Below are positions 25,400 through 35,090 of a stretch of DNA of 61,892 nucleotides, piece after piece (position 1 is the stretch's first letter; each line of letters opens with the position of its first letter). Source of the DNA: UMGS172 sp045649545. GTDB taxonomy: Bacteria; Bacillota; Clostridia; Oscillospirales; Acutalibacteraceae. The stretch covers positions 1-61,892 of the forward strand of contig JAZRQE010000055.1 of NCBI GenBank assembly GCA_045649545.1, in the 5' to 3' direction. A program made the position numbers and the translations under genes. Under the pieces are notes generated by a model. The model did no database searches. It saw nothing but the letters and a program-made list of their open reading frames with translations, and was not told the origin of the DNA.

Positions 25400-27709
25400 T
25401 TACGCCTCCTTTATTACAGTCTTAGTGTAGCCGCCTGCAGCGACTGTGATGTCACCTTCGGTATAATCGGTGTCGCCGTAGTTAACATATACTGCAACCC
25501 CGTTACTGAAGATTGTAAGTCGAACATCCTTGGTAATAAGTTTGTGTCCGACGATTCTTTCACCGTTTACCGATTCAAAGAAATCTTTATATGCATCTAC
25601 TGTTGCCTGAATATCGGTAGCAACACCACGCTCGATGGTTTTGTCCCAATAAACTGAGCCATAGAATACATTTTGAGCTGAAGTGATAAGGTTTGTATCA
25701 TATTTGCTGATTAACGTATATGTCAAACCGCTTCCTGTTTCAACTGCTTTAAGCAAGTTGATGTTTTTATTAGTGGAAAGGTTAATCGCTGTACCTGACA
25801 TAGATACAGAGCCTTTAAACACAATCTGATAGAACGGAATATCCGCTGTGTAATATCTGTATTTTGAAGACTGCATAGGTACATCATAAACATGAGAACA
25901 ACCTACTGCAGCAAATGCATTTGCATCACTTCCTGCTACTTTATATCCGCTGTTCTTATAACCGTTTATGATGGCAGTAGCTTGGTCTTCAAAATTAGCT
26001 CTCGCATAATACTCTCTTTCAGAGTAATCAGAATAAGAAACACTGGTAAGTGTATCAAGACTGATACCGGGAAGGTTCCACTCTGCTGCCGATTCTTTAA
26101 TGTTGGCAGCAATCTCTGAATATTCAGAACGCGATACAAGATAATATGAACGAAGTTTAGTATCTTTGGTTCTAAGGTTTAATGTGAAGTAATTTTGTTC
26201 GGTAAAGCTGCCGTTTGCAGCATCAGCTTTTCCAAACGTGGAGTTTACACCACCGCCGGATGCACTGAAATGTACCATATCAAAATTGAAGTATACATTA
26301 GCACCAACGCCGTTACTATACTTAATTAAATCTTTGAGGTCATCCTCATCACCAAATTTTTTGCCGATACCATAGCCGCCGGCAACCACTCCGATATCGT
26401 TACCACTTTTACCAAATCCTACAAGGTTAACGTTAAAGTTTTCCAAGCCGGTTCTGGTTTTAACGTCTTTGATGATTGCCTTTGCCTGCTTTAAGTCGGT
26501 AGCAACCAACATATCGGTTGAAGGAATACCAAAGTTAAACTTTTTGGTTTGAATACCGCCAATAAGTTTAAGGTTAAGCAGAGAATCCTTTGACTTCTCT
26601 TCGCTCAAAGCTTTGGTTTCATTGAGATAATCACGGTAAGTATTTGCAAGACCTACATAAGAAGCATCTTCACCGTAAAGCGGGTAGAAACCTACCTCTA
26701 CTTTATCCGGTGTAAATGCATCGGTATAAAGCTTTGTTTTAACGGTGGTAGCAGTGAATAAAGTTTGAACAACTTCCTGATAACCTCTTATACGGAACTC
26801 TGAAGTGATGTAAGAGTATCTTGTAAGCTTTTGTGCAAGGGCACCGGTTAAATAAGCACACTCTGCACCGGATTTTATAATTGCACAAACTGCCTCTTGG
26901 TCATTAACTGCACCGTAAACAGGGAATCTTACTGTTTCTGTAACAGTCTTTTCCTCAAACTTTGTGATGTTCGCATCGGTGCCGTAAACCGGTTCTTCAA
27001 AAATAATAGCCGCTTCACGGGTATCGTCCATTGCCGGATTAACAATTGCACCTGAACCTGTGGGGATGAAAAGATAGTTATCTTCCTTGTCTGCGTCATT
27101 ATTGCTTACAGAACAGAAGAACGGTGCAATCTGCACAGCGTATACATTATAGGATGCGTTTTCCTGAATTTTAGTGGGGTCAACCGAAACATCGACACCC
27201 TTGTCATTCAAGGTAAAGCATACCGGTACAGTAAGCTGACGGTCAGGGAAATAGCATGTCATTTCAACGCCGTTTTCAACAGCCTTAACTGTATAAGTCT
27301 TCTTATTGATGGACATTGCATATGCGTTTGTTTCATCAGTAAGGAAATTCGAAGTGTTATAATACTTTACAATGATAGGTGAACGTACTTTCGGGTGAGT
27401 ATTTTGAGAATCGCCGCCACCGTCTTCGGAATAATCGTAATTGCTATTAAGCGATTCCTCCGGGACGTAACTCCACTCACGGTCCATTACCTTATCATAA
27501 AGGATAACGCATATTTTTTCTGCATTCCAAATCAAACTGTAGCGGTCATTTTCAGCCACACATGTTGTTTTAAGCAACTCGTAATCCTCAAGCGGCGTGT
27601 AAGCCGACTCGGCGGCACGGTCAGGCGTGCCGCAGGCTGTCAAAAGGAGGAATGTTAACGAAAGCAGCAAACATAATGCAATTGAAATAATACGTTTGGA
27701 TTTTTTCAT
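25400..27709 (-). CDS. DUF5696-like extracellular lipoprotein, probable glycoside hydrolase fold
   Basis: A 769-residue lipoprotein. Signal peptide with lipobox LLTAC puts the lipid on C26. Residues about 50-330 look like a beta-sandwich of the kind that precedes retaining glycosidase barrels. Residues about 335-690 look like a TIM barrel: GFGKSGNDIGVVAGGYGIG, a beta-strand ending in FNFDMVHFS, then PGISLDTLTS (D552) and SDANAFAA (D595), both candidate catalytic acids; IPFYQIVFKG follows. A small beta domain ends the protein. The family resembles DUF5696 proteins found beside sugar ABC genes in Bacillota. Enzyme activity is inferred, not shown. Confidence 0.68.
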   Translation of the reverse strand: MKKSKRIISIALCLLLSLTFLLLTACGTPDRAAESAYTPLEDYELLKTTCVAENDRYSLIWNAEKICVILYDKVMDREWSYVPEESLNSNYDYSEDGGGDSQNTHPKVRSPIIVKYYNTSNFLTDETNAYAMSINKKTYTVKAVENGVEMTCYFPDRQLTVPVCFTLNDKGVDVSVDPTKIQENASYNVYAVQIAPFFCSVSNNDADKEDNYLFIPTGSGAIVNPAMDDTREAAIIFEEPVYGTDANITKFEEKTVTETVRFPVYGAVNDQEAVCAIIKSGAECAYLTGALAQKLTRYSYITSEFRIRGYQEVVQTLFTATTVKTKLYTDAFTPDKVEVGFYPLYGEDASYVGLANTYRDYLNETKALSEEKSKDSLLNLKLIGGIQTKKFNFGIPSTDMLVATDLKQAKAIIKDVKTRTGLENFNVNLVGFGKSGNDIGVVAGGYGIGKKFGDEDDLKDLIKYSNGVGANVYFNFDMVHFSASGGGVNSTFGKADAANGSFTEQNYFTLNLRTKDTKLRSYYLVSRSEYSEIAANIKESAAEWNLPGISLDTLTSVSYSDYSEREYYARANFEDQATAIINGYKNSGYKVAGSDANAFAAVGCSHVYDVPMQSSKYRYYTADIPFYQIVFKGSVSMSGTAINLSTNKNINLLKAVETGSGLTYTLISKYDTNLITSAQNVFYGSVYWDKTIERGVATDIQATVDAYKDFFESVNGERIVGHKLITKDVRLTIFSNGVAVYVNYGDTDYTEGDITVAAGGYTKTVIKEA

Positions 27710-27724
27710 AATTCTCCTCCTCTT

Positions 27725-29902
27725 TTAGAATAATTTTACGATTTCGGAATAAATCGTTGCAACGAATCCGCCTGTCTGCTGTAACAAAATTCCAACAGCA
27801 ACAAGTAAGAATATTACAATTGCACAGCCCAACAAGGTTACCAATGTTGTTCCGATAAACTTCATAAGACTGTAGTCGTGAATAATAATCGAACCGGCCA
27901 TCAGCATTATTACTGCATAAGCGGTACAAGCTATCGACAATACACTAAGGAATGCTGCCTCTTCAGGCACAAGAATGTTTGTGCAAACGATTTGTATAAC
28001 ACTTTCAACAAGCAAAGGTATCAACGAATAACTGATAACCGTAAAGATTTCCTTGATTTTACCCTTACCGCTGAACAAAGTACATACTGCCCAGTTAGTA
28101 ACAGTCCAAAGAATAACCAATCCCGCGGTTTTTGCAAGTATGAGCAATGCATTGTAGCTTGACGGGTCAAAATAAGTGAATGCGAAGCCACCCATTGTGG
28201 TGGTCATAACATCGAAAACATAATAAAGAAGAATGATAACCAAGCAAATCGGAACTGATGTGAGGTTTTTCTCCTTAATTTCACGGAAGTTTTCGAACGG
28301 ATGAGTAAGCATAGTAGTGGCAAGATGAAGCTTTTCATTCTTAACCAATCTCATTTGATGCTTTGTACTGTAAACCAAAAGTGCAATAACACCGGCTATA
28401 AGCACAACAGCAATAAGCAATACCCAAGTAAAGTTTTGTCTTAACCACTCTGTTCTTACGCTGCCAAAAGCCAATGCATAAGTTTCACGGTCATAACCCT
28501 GCTTTGCAAGTTCAATAGATTTATTGATATACTCTTTACCTTCTTCAGCATTCTCATTGGTCTGACCCATTGCGTAATAAGCCTTTGCCAAACCTGCGTA
28601 TGCTAACTGGCAGTTACGGTCAGCCTCTAAAACGTTGGTCCACTCACCCATTGCCTCTTCATAATCGCCGACAATGGTTTTTGCCTGAGCAGATTTAATG
28701 AGTTTACCGTGTTCTGTGATTTTGAAAATCGTAATAGTGTTCTCACTACTGTCGGTTATGACTACATCTTCAGTAGCCTCGTTATAACCTATGGAAGTCG
28801 GATTATAGAAGGTACCATCCTGGCCACCGGACTTAATTCCACCGCCGAAAGCCGACAGCATTGTACACTCGTTATCATAGATGTAAACACGTCCGTAGGT
28901 TTTATCCAATATATAGATAAATCCATCCTTATCAGCAGCAATACCCGTAAGGTCAGGTGTACGTACAGAACCCGGATTCAATAACTCAGTGGCTCTTTCA
29001 TCATCAACGAAATTAATGCTGTTAGATGCAAGAATGTTGTCACCACCGGGATTAAGACGCTTAACCTGGCTGTCTTCTACCGATTTACCGGTAACGGTAT
29101 ATACAAAATCCTCACTGTCAACCCAAAGGTCATTAAATGTGAAAGGCAAAACTTTTGCAGAAGCCTCTATCATTTCATTGGTAAGGAAAAGCCTGTTCCA
29201 AAGTGTTGTCAACGCCTGCACAAGTGTTGCGGCAACATCGTTAGAACCGTAGAATCCAAGGAATTCATCCTCGGGAGAATAAAGAATGGCGCCGTGATAA
29301 GAACCGTTACTTAAAATGTAAACATATCCCTTACTGTCAACAGCAACCTTAATAGGCTTATAATTGAAACCTGTCGGGATAAGTCCCGATTCGGGCAACA
29401 GATATGTTCTTATAATTTTACCGTTAGAATCACACTTAATAACACGTGCGTTCTCGGTATCAGCGATATAGACATTCTCATCTTTATCAACAAAAATACC
29501 TTGTGCGGCTTTAAAGAAAATTTCACTTCCGTCTTCGCCTTTAATATAATTCCAAGTTGTTTTTATGGAATAATCCTTATCAAGAATTAAAATTCTTGAT
29601 GCTCCGCTATCAAGCACATAGGTAAGGCCGGACGGTGCAACATGTGAATCGATAATCGACGATGCTCCGGTACAATTTAAATCCTGCGAGTTAAAAACCT
29701 TGCTAACCTCATACATAGGCTTTGTAGGTACTACTCGACGGGTCTTGCCGGTAAACTCATACCAATATGTATAACTTTCGTAACCGATTTCATCAGTCTT
29801 ATCGGAAACAGCAGAAACTGCAACCGACGGGACTAAAATTAATGCTACGAGTAAGCAAAGCACAACTTTTACAAGAAGGCTGCGAATTTTAGATGTTTTC
29901 AT
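27725..29902 (-). CDS. NHL beta-propeller–TPR–YIP1 membrane protein
   Basis: A 725-residue protein. Signal peptide 1-30; NHL-type propeller blades at about 85-395 (GIFVDKDENVYIADTENARV and GIAADKDGFIYILDKTYGRV are typical blades); TPR-like helices at about 400-470 (QLAYAGLAKAYYAMGQ); a membrane segment at 492-511; and a C-terminal YIP1-type domain with five segments at about 530-705, opened by HPFENFREI. The propeller faces outside. It lies between the first permease pair and the DUF5696 lipoprotein, with 14-15 bp gaps, so it belongs to the transporter operon. A scaffold or sensor role is an inference. Confidence 0.8.
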   Translation of the reverse strand: MKTSKIRSLLVKVVLCLLVALILVPSVAVSAVSDKTDEIGYESYTYWYEFTGKTRRVVPTKPMYEVSKVFNSQDLNCTGASSIIDSHVAPSGLTYVLDSGASRILILDKDYSIKTTWNYIKGEDGSEIFFKAAQGIFVDKDENVYIADTENARVIKCDSNGKIIRTYLLPESGLIPTGFNYKPIKVAVDSKGYVYILSNGSYHGAILYSPEDEFLGFYGSNDVAATLVQALTTLWNRLFLTNEMIEASAKVLPFTFNDLWVDSEDFVYTVTGKSVEDSQVKRLNPGGDNILASNSINFVDDERATELLNPGSVRTPDLTGIAADKDGFIYILDKTYGRVYIYDNECTMLSAFGGGIKSGGQDGTFYNPTSIGYNEATEDVVITDSSENTITIFKITEHGKLIKSAQAKTIVGDYEEAMGEWTNVLEADRNCQLAYAGLAKAYYAMGQTNENAEEGKEYINKSIELAKQGYDRETYALAFGSVRTEWLRQNFTWVLLIAVVLIAGVIALLVYSTKHQMRLVKNEKLHLATTMLTHPFENFREIKEKNLTSVPICLVIILLYYVFDVMTTTMGGFAFTYFDPSSYNALLILAKTAGLVILWTVTNWAVCTLFSGKGKIKEIFTVISYSLIPLLVESVIQIVCTNILVPEEAAFLSVLSIACTAYAVIMLMAGSIIIHDYSLMKFIGTTLVTLLGCAIVIFLLVAVGILLQQTGGFVATIYSEIVKLF

Positions 29903-29916
29903 TTCGTCAGTCCTCC

Positions 29917-30879
29917 TTATTCCTTAATACCGGCACTACTCATGGATTCCATAACGTTACTCTGTGAAATCATATATACCGTAATAGGCGGTATCATCAA
30001 AATACAGGTAACAGCCATAGCACTACCTGAACGGGCAATACCGCCGGCAGTAATCTGACCCATGATAGTAGGCAATGTTTTGAGTGCTTCACTGAAGATT
30101 GTACCACTCGGAACCGCGGCCCATACATCACGGAATGTGAAGAGGGTTAAGGTCAACCACATCGGTTTTACGATAGGCATTACAATCTGCCAGAAAATTC
30201 TGAAATAGCCGGCACCGTCAATTTTAGCTGCCTCCAACAAAGCGTTGGGAAGTGCACCTTCCATATACTGCTTCATCAAGAAAACACCCATTGTTGATGC
30301 AAAGTGCGGCAGTATATATACCCAGTATGTATCAACAATGTTGATTCCGGTATAAATGATATAACGCGGAATTTCAAGGGTATAACCGCTGAACAAAAGT
30401 GAAAACTGGATAATATAGAAAATAGTTTTCTTAAATTTAATATTAGACTTACACAACACAAATGCTGCCATTGAAGCGATTACAACATAAAGGAATGTTG
30501 TGCCCAATGTAACGAACAAGCTGTTGAATACGTATCTTGACAAAGGAATACGTAAGTTCGACAAAAGTTCGGGCAAAACTGTGTAGTTAGCTAATGTCGG
30601 ACGGTGCGGGAAAAATCTCGGGGGGAAAATCATCAATTCATCCAAGGGCTTCAACGATGTTCCGATAGCATATATCAACGGTAAAATCGTAAACAAGCCG
30701 GCGGCAATGATAAAGAAGAAGTAAAAGAAGTTACCAACCTTTGAGCGGGTATAACGCTTAGCCTCAGATTTAGAGGAACGTCTTCTTTTGGGTGCTTTCA
30801 TGTCATTTACCGAGTCTCTCAATGCTTTAGCACCGCTCGGTAAAATAAGCACTTCCTGTTTTTTACTGAACAAACTCAC
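29917..30879 (-). CDS. Carbohydrate ABC transporter permease, MalG-type (first pair)
   Basis: A 320-residue permease with six membrane segments after a long basic head (KRRRSSKSEAKRYTRSK). The EAA loop is LEAAKIDGAGYFRIFWQIVM, the standard ATPase-docking motif. It starts 12 bp after the MalF-type partner. It is distinct in sequence from the second-pair MalG at 23423-24430, so the locus holds two different pairs rather than a recent duplication. Confidence 0.9.
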   Translation of the reverse strand: MSLFSKKQEVLILPSGAKALRDSVNDMKAPKRRRSSKSEAKRYTRSKVGNFFYFFFIIAAGLFTILPLIYAIGTSLKPLDELMIFPPRFFPHRPTLANYTVLPELLSNLRIPLSRYVFNSLFVTLGTTFLYVVIASMAAFVLCKSNIKFKKTIFYIIQFSLLFSGYTLEIPRYIIYTGINIVDTYWVYILPHFASTMGVFLMKQYMEGALPNALLEAAKIDGAGYFRIFWQIVMPIVKPMWLTLTLFTFRDVWAAVPSGTIFSEALKTLPTIMGQITAGGIARSGSAMAVTCILMIPPITVYMISQSNVMESMSSAGIKE

Positions 30880-30891
30880 TGTCGCACCCCC

Positions 30892-31815
30892 TTACTTTCC
30901 TGTCATATTAAGCAGTTTTCCGATAATTAGTCGGAACAGTACCATCATCAAGAACAGCACAACCGCAACAGCGGAAGCGTAACCTAATTCATATCTTACG
31001 GTACCCAAATCCTGCATATGAGATACTATTGTATCGGCAGCATACTCAACCGACGGGAAACCTGCCAACTGAATAGCAATCGCACTGATTGAGAAAGCAC
31101 TTGCAATCTGCATAACAGCACTAAACAAAAGCATGTGCTTCATTGTAGGGAGAGTAATATACCAAAGTTCCTGCCAACGGCTTCTGATACCGTCGATAGA
31201 ACCGGCTTCATAAAGTTCGTTGTTAACGTTCTGCAAGCCGGAAATGTTAGAAAGGAACGAAACACCCATACTTGACCACAGCTGAACTGCAATAACAATC
31301 GGTTTAATGTATTCTGCAGTTGAAAGCCAAGTAATCGGCTCGGTGATAAGACCCAATGACAGCAACGCACTGTTAATGTAACCGTAACTATCACTACTGA
31401 AAGCAACAGTCCAAATAAAGTGTGCGTTACCGACAAGAGCCGGAGCGTAGAACATAAACGATAAAAGTGTACGAACTATAGGTGAAAACTCGTTAATGAA
31501 CCATGCAAGAACGAATGAAAGGAGGAAGCCTGCAGGTCCGCAAATGATGGCGAAAAGCATGGTGTTTTTGAAAACAACCGGGAACATATCGTCATCAAGG
31601 AACATTCTTACGTAGTTGCCCAAGCCTTCATAAGAAGGATTGTTAATCATATCGAAGTTAGTAAAACTCAATACAATAGAAGAGAGTATCGGCAATACAA
31701 GGAATGCGACAAAGAAGATAAAGAACGGAGCAAGCATTATGTATGAAGGAAGTTGTTCCTGCAATAACGCTTTTCTTCTTTGCTTTTTAAGATTTAATTC
31801 TATCTGTTTTTCCAT
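30892..31815 (-). CDS. Carbohydrate ABC transporter permease, MalF-type (first pair)
   Basis: A 307-residue permease with six membrane segments and the EAA loop YEAGSIDGIRSRWQELWYIT. It directly follows the solute-binding protein gene (20 bp), so this pair is the natural partner of that protein. The short basic head (KKQRRKALLQEQLPSY) is typical of MalF/UgpA-type subunits of Bacillota. Confidence 0.9.
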   Translation of the reverse strand: MEKQIELNLKKQRRKALLQEQLPSYIMLAPFFIFFVAFLVLPILSSIVLSFTNFDMINNPSYEGLGNYVRMFLDDDMFPVVFKNTMLFAIICGPAGFLLSFVLAWFINEFSPIVRTLLSFMFYAPALVGNAHFIWTVAFSSDSYGYINSALLSLGLITEPITWLSTAEYIKPIVIAVQLWSSMGVSFLSNISGLQNVNNELYEAGSIDGIRSRWQELWYITLPTMKHMLLFSAVMQIASAFSISAIAIQLAGFPSVEYAADTIVSHMQDLGTVRYELGYASAVAVVLFLMMVLFRLIIGKLLNMTGK

Positions 31816-31835
31816 TATTCTACTCTCCTCCCCTC

Positions 31836-34800
31836 TTATTTGGCGTATTCTTTAATTTTACGTGCAATTTCGTTATCAGCAACCTCGCCCCACTCAAGCA
31901 TTGCGTCCTTTTCGTTATCGTTACCATTAAGGACTGCCCAGTAAGCCTGGTCGATTGCACGGGATACATAGTAACCGCCGGGAACTTCAGGAAGCTCCTC
32001 AACATGTGACCACTGCTCCTGCAAAATCACAAGGTCATCTGCGTTCCAAGAATAAGATGCAAAAGCCTCGGTGTTTGCGGTTGTTGTACGTGAAACAGCA
32101 CCCAAAATAGACTCAACGTTATTGTTGTATCTCAACTGGGTATCAGCCGAAGTCCACCAGCAAAGGAACTGCCATGCATCTTCCTTGCTTGAAGACTCGC
32201 TTACAACACTACATCCGGTACCTGAACCTGCGATTGAACGGTTAATAGTTCCGTCCTCCTGCATAATGCCGGGGATTGCACAAATCTTCCAACGTCCCTG
32301 AATTTCGGGAGCTGCCTGAGTTAACTGGTTATAAGTTGTATAACCTGCAATACCCAAAGGAGCTGTACCGGTTCTGAAACGGTTATAGAAGTCTATCTGT
32401 TTCTCAATGCCGTATTTCGTGTAAAGGTCAGTCCACTGTGTAAATGCGGCAATTGCCTCACTAGAAGTAAGTAAGGTCTTATTATTAGCGTCATTATAAA
32501 GTGCAACATTGTTCTGTGCCAAGAAGGTCGGGAACATATGCAAGCTACCCATACCTGCATTAACGGTTGTGGTTGATGCAATCTTGGTATAAGGAATATA
32601 TGCCTCCATGTTGTTACGCTGCAAAATGGTAGCAGCATCAAGGAATTCGGTCCATGTCCAACCCTTGCCGTCATTTGCAAGTGACGGGTCATCAATTCCC
32701 AAGCGGTCGAACACGTCGGTTCTGTAATACATTATATAGAAGCCTTGTGTATCAGGCAAAGCAAACAACTGCTTTTTACCTGAACCGTCATCATACCAAT
32801 AAGGTGTATCAGCCGAGGGCTGGAAACGTTTTAAAACGGTTTCATAGTCAAGCAAATAGGTCGAGCCATCATCAACGGTTGAGAATTTCGGGTCTACCTT
32901 TGCCGAGAAGTTAGTTAAATCGTAAAGAGCTCCGCGCATACCCAAGTTAACCGGGTCAGTACGTCCCAAATGGAGAGACATATCGGGGAAGTTACCGGCA
33001 AGCAAGCCGTTAACAAGCGAAGCGTTAACGATTTCTAACTCAACGCCGATACCGGTTTCATAAGTAAATGAGTCCTGAATAAGGTTGCTCAAAACCTGTG
33101 TTTGGTCACGACCCCAGTTAACCCAAATACGTACGCTTCCCTTTGCATCAGCTGCAACCGAGCCGCCGATTGAGGTAAAGTCATCCGAGAAGGATGCGAA
33201 GAAACGGGTTGTGCCAAACTTTAACGACTCCCAGAATGATGCTGTATTATCTTTAAATCCATTCTCAGGAGCAGCAAGCTGCATCTGGTCAATGCTCAAA
33301 GGCATTGTCTTCATTTCGTAAAGCCAAGAACAAACTGTTGTATAGTTAGAATAAAAGTCCGAAACGTAGTTGTGTGCAGTGAAACGGTTTTTATACATTT
33401 CATTCAAAACACGGGACATATTGTTCAAAGCAGAGATATACTTACTACTTCTGTCACCAGAAAGAGATTTCATATCTGCAGCCAAAGCCTTAAGGTCGGT
33501 ATAACATTTAAGCAAAGTTTCCTGGAATCCCGGAATCTGCTTAAACAATTCATAACTACGGTTCGGGTCAGGCGAAGGTCCGGTAATCATAACAATATCC
33601 ATATAGGTATTACCAATTACGCCTGTAATTTCGCTCAATCTTGAGTAAAACTCTGCAGTTTCGCCCAATGTTACTGTTAACGAAATGGTGTGAGTACCCT
33701 CGGTAAGATAGAATTTATAAGGGTTCTTGCCACCTATTTTCTTAAATTCCCATTTACTGTTATAGTCAAAACGCAAGTTTTTGCACTCTTGGAAAGGAAT
33801 TTCATCGTCAATCGAAAGTGAACGGTAGGTAAAGCCGTCAATAATAAACGACTGCTTGTAGTTTATTCCAAGAGTATAGAAACCATCTGCAGGGACCTTG
33901 ATTTTCCAAGTGAGAGTTTCACCAGGTACCTGCCAGTTGGTGTTACCGACATAGTTAAGAATAGACTTTACCGGGCTATTTGGGGTAATATCAGAAGAAC
34001 TGTTATCGGATTTAGAAATAAGTGAATTAGTGGACTTAATCCAAGCGTCTTCACCCTCAAACTCTATAGCACTACCGGTGTAATCGGCTTTTCCGGCATA
34101 CTTTTCGGCATACTGCTCATAAGTAACTTCTTCTTTAGGGGCTTTTAAAATAATGTTTGCAAGAGCAACCGGCTCATAAACCGATTCTACAGTAATTGTA
34201 TGAACGCCCTTAGAAAGGAAGATTTGATAAGGTTCGGCAATAACACCGACAGGGTCAACGGCATACTTTGTAGTAAACTCGCCGTACTCAACCTGTTCAG
34301 GAGTTAACTCATTACCTAAAGTATCAACGCGAACTTCACCAGCAGGGCTGTCAAAAGTAGAACCCTTGTTGACAAACTGACGCGGCAATGATAAACCGTC
34401 CAATCCAGGATAAAGGGTTTTACCGTCAATGAGAACGCCCAACTCTACCGGGTTGGTTGTATTCTTATCGTCATCCGTAGTAGCTGTGCCACCGGTTTTA
34501 TTTAAAGGAAGATATGTAAAGGCAAGATTATAAATTCCATCTTCAGGTACGTTAACCTCATAAGAAAGCTTACCCTGCTGCTGGAACTTAGAATTGTCGC
34601 TCCAAACAAGACACGGCTTAGATTCTTTCTTTTGAGCTATAGCATCAACCAATACCTCATAAAGCTTTTCAGACAAAACACTAACCTTACCGGAAGCGCC
34701 GTCATATTCGACACCCTCAGCAAGCGTGTATTCTAAAGGATTAATTACAATATCCTCTTTTGCATATTTAAATTGAGCTATTGAATCGAGATACCTTTTA

Positions 34801-34961
34801 TACTCGGCCGATTTATCGGTACCGTAGGAATTGTCACTCGACGAACTGCCCATGGCACCTGCCTCCCCTTCAGCTGCCGATACTGCGGGTAATGCAAAAA
34901 TCGACATCATAATGAGGATAACAAGCATCACAGCAAGCCTTTTGATTCTACCTGAATACAT
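31836..34961 (-). CDS. Giant extracellular solute-binding protein with two N-terminal carbohydrate-binding-like domains
   Basis: A 1041-residue exported protein. Signal peptide 1-29 ends ALPAVSA and has no lipobox cysteine, unlike most Gram-positive binding proteins. Jelly-roll-like domains lie at about 67-275 (ending GVHTITVESVYEPVALANI) and 297-460 (ending THTISLTV … YMDIVMI). A helical linker covers 465-560. A MalE-like type I binding domain covers about 607-1041, opening with SVRIWVNWGRDQ. The start at 34959-34961 has AAGGTGAAG upstream; 26 extra codons upstream are not supported. It is the first gene of the locus, behind a strong sigma-A promoter. The ligand is unknown, but binding of a glycan chain is likely. 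Confidence 0.85.
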   Translation of the reverse strand: MYSGRIKRLAVMLVILIMMSIFALPAVSAAEGEAGAMGSSSSDNSYGTDKSAEYKRYLDSIAQFKYAKEDIVINPLEYTLAEGVEYDGASGKVSVLSEKLYEVLVDAIAQKKESKPCLVWSDNSKFQQQGKLSYEVNVPEDGIYNLAFTYLPLNKTGGTATTDDDKNTTNPVELGVLIDGKTLYPGLDGLSLPRQFVNKGSTFDSPAGEVRVDTLGNELTPEQVEYGEFTTKYAVDPVGVIAEPYQIFLSKGVHTITVESVYEPVALANIILKAPKEEVTYEQYAEKYAGKADYTGSAIEFEGEDAWIKSTNSLISKSDNSSSDITPNSPVKSILNYVGNTNWQVPGETLTWKIKVPADGFYTLGINYKQSFIIDGFTYRSLSIDDEIPFQECKNLRFDYNSKWEFKKIGGKNPYKFYLTEGTHTISLTVTLGETAEFYSRLSEITGVIGNTYMDIVMITGPSPDPNRSYELFKQIPGFQETLLKCYTDLKALAADMKSLSGDRSSKYISALNNMSRVLNEMYKNRFTAHNYVSDFYSNYTTVCSWLYEMKTMPLSIDQMQLAAPENGFKDNTASFWESLKFGTTRFFASFSDDFTSIGGSVAADAKGSVRIWVNWGRDQTQVLSNLIQDSFTYETGIGVELEIVNASLVNGLLAGNFPDMSLHLGRTDPVNLGMRGALYDLTNFSAKVDPKFSTVDDGSTYLLDYETVLKRFQPSADTPYWYDDGSGKKQLFALPDTQGFYIMYYRTDVFDRLGIDDPSLANDGKGWTWTEFLDAATILQRNNMEAYIPYTKIASTTTVNAGMGSLHMFPTFLAQNNVALYNDANNKTLLTSSEAIAAFTQWTDLYTKYGIEKQIDFYNRFRTGTAPLGIAGYTTYNQLTQAAPEIQGRWKICAIPGIMQEDGTINRSIAGSGTGCSVVSESSSKEDAWQFLCWWTSADTQLRYNNNVESILGAVSRTTTANTEAFASYSWNADDLVILQEQWSHVEELPEVPGGYYVSRAIDQAYWAVLNGNDNEKDAMLEWGEVADNEIARKIKEYAK

Positions 34962-35061
34962 TTCTTCACCTTCAACTTTAGAATTAAAACATTGCCTCTT
35001 AAATTGGCAACAAAATGGCATTTGCAGACAAATACCCACTCTGCATAATGTTCTATTTAGT

Positions 35062-35090
35062 ATTATCTAACAAATTATCCAATTTGTCAA
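35062..35090 (-). promoter_or_regulatory. Sigma-A promoter of the carbohydrate locus
   Basis: TTGACA, a 17-bp spacer and GATAAT on the leftward strand, about 95 bp before the binding-protein start. The decamer TTGACAAATT overlaps the -35 and is repeated 15 bp upstream (35096-35105), a possible operator or duplicate -35. Confidence 0.8.
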
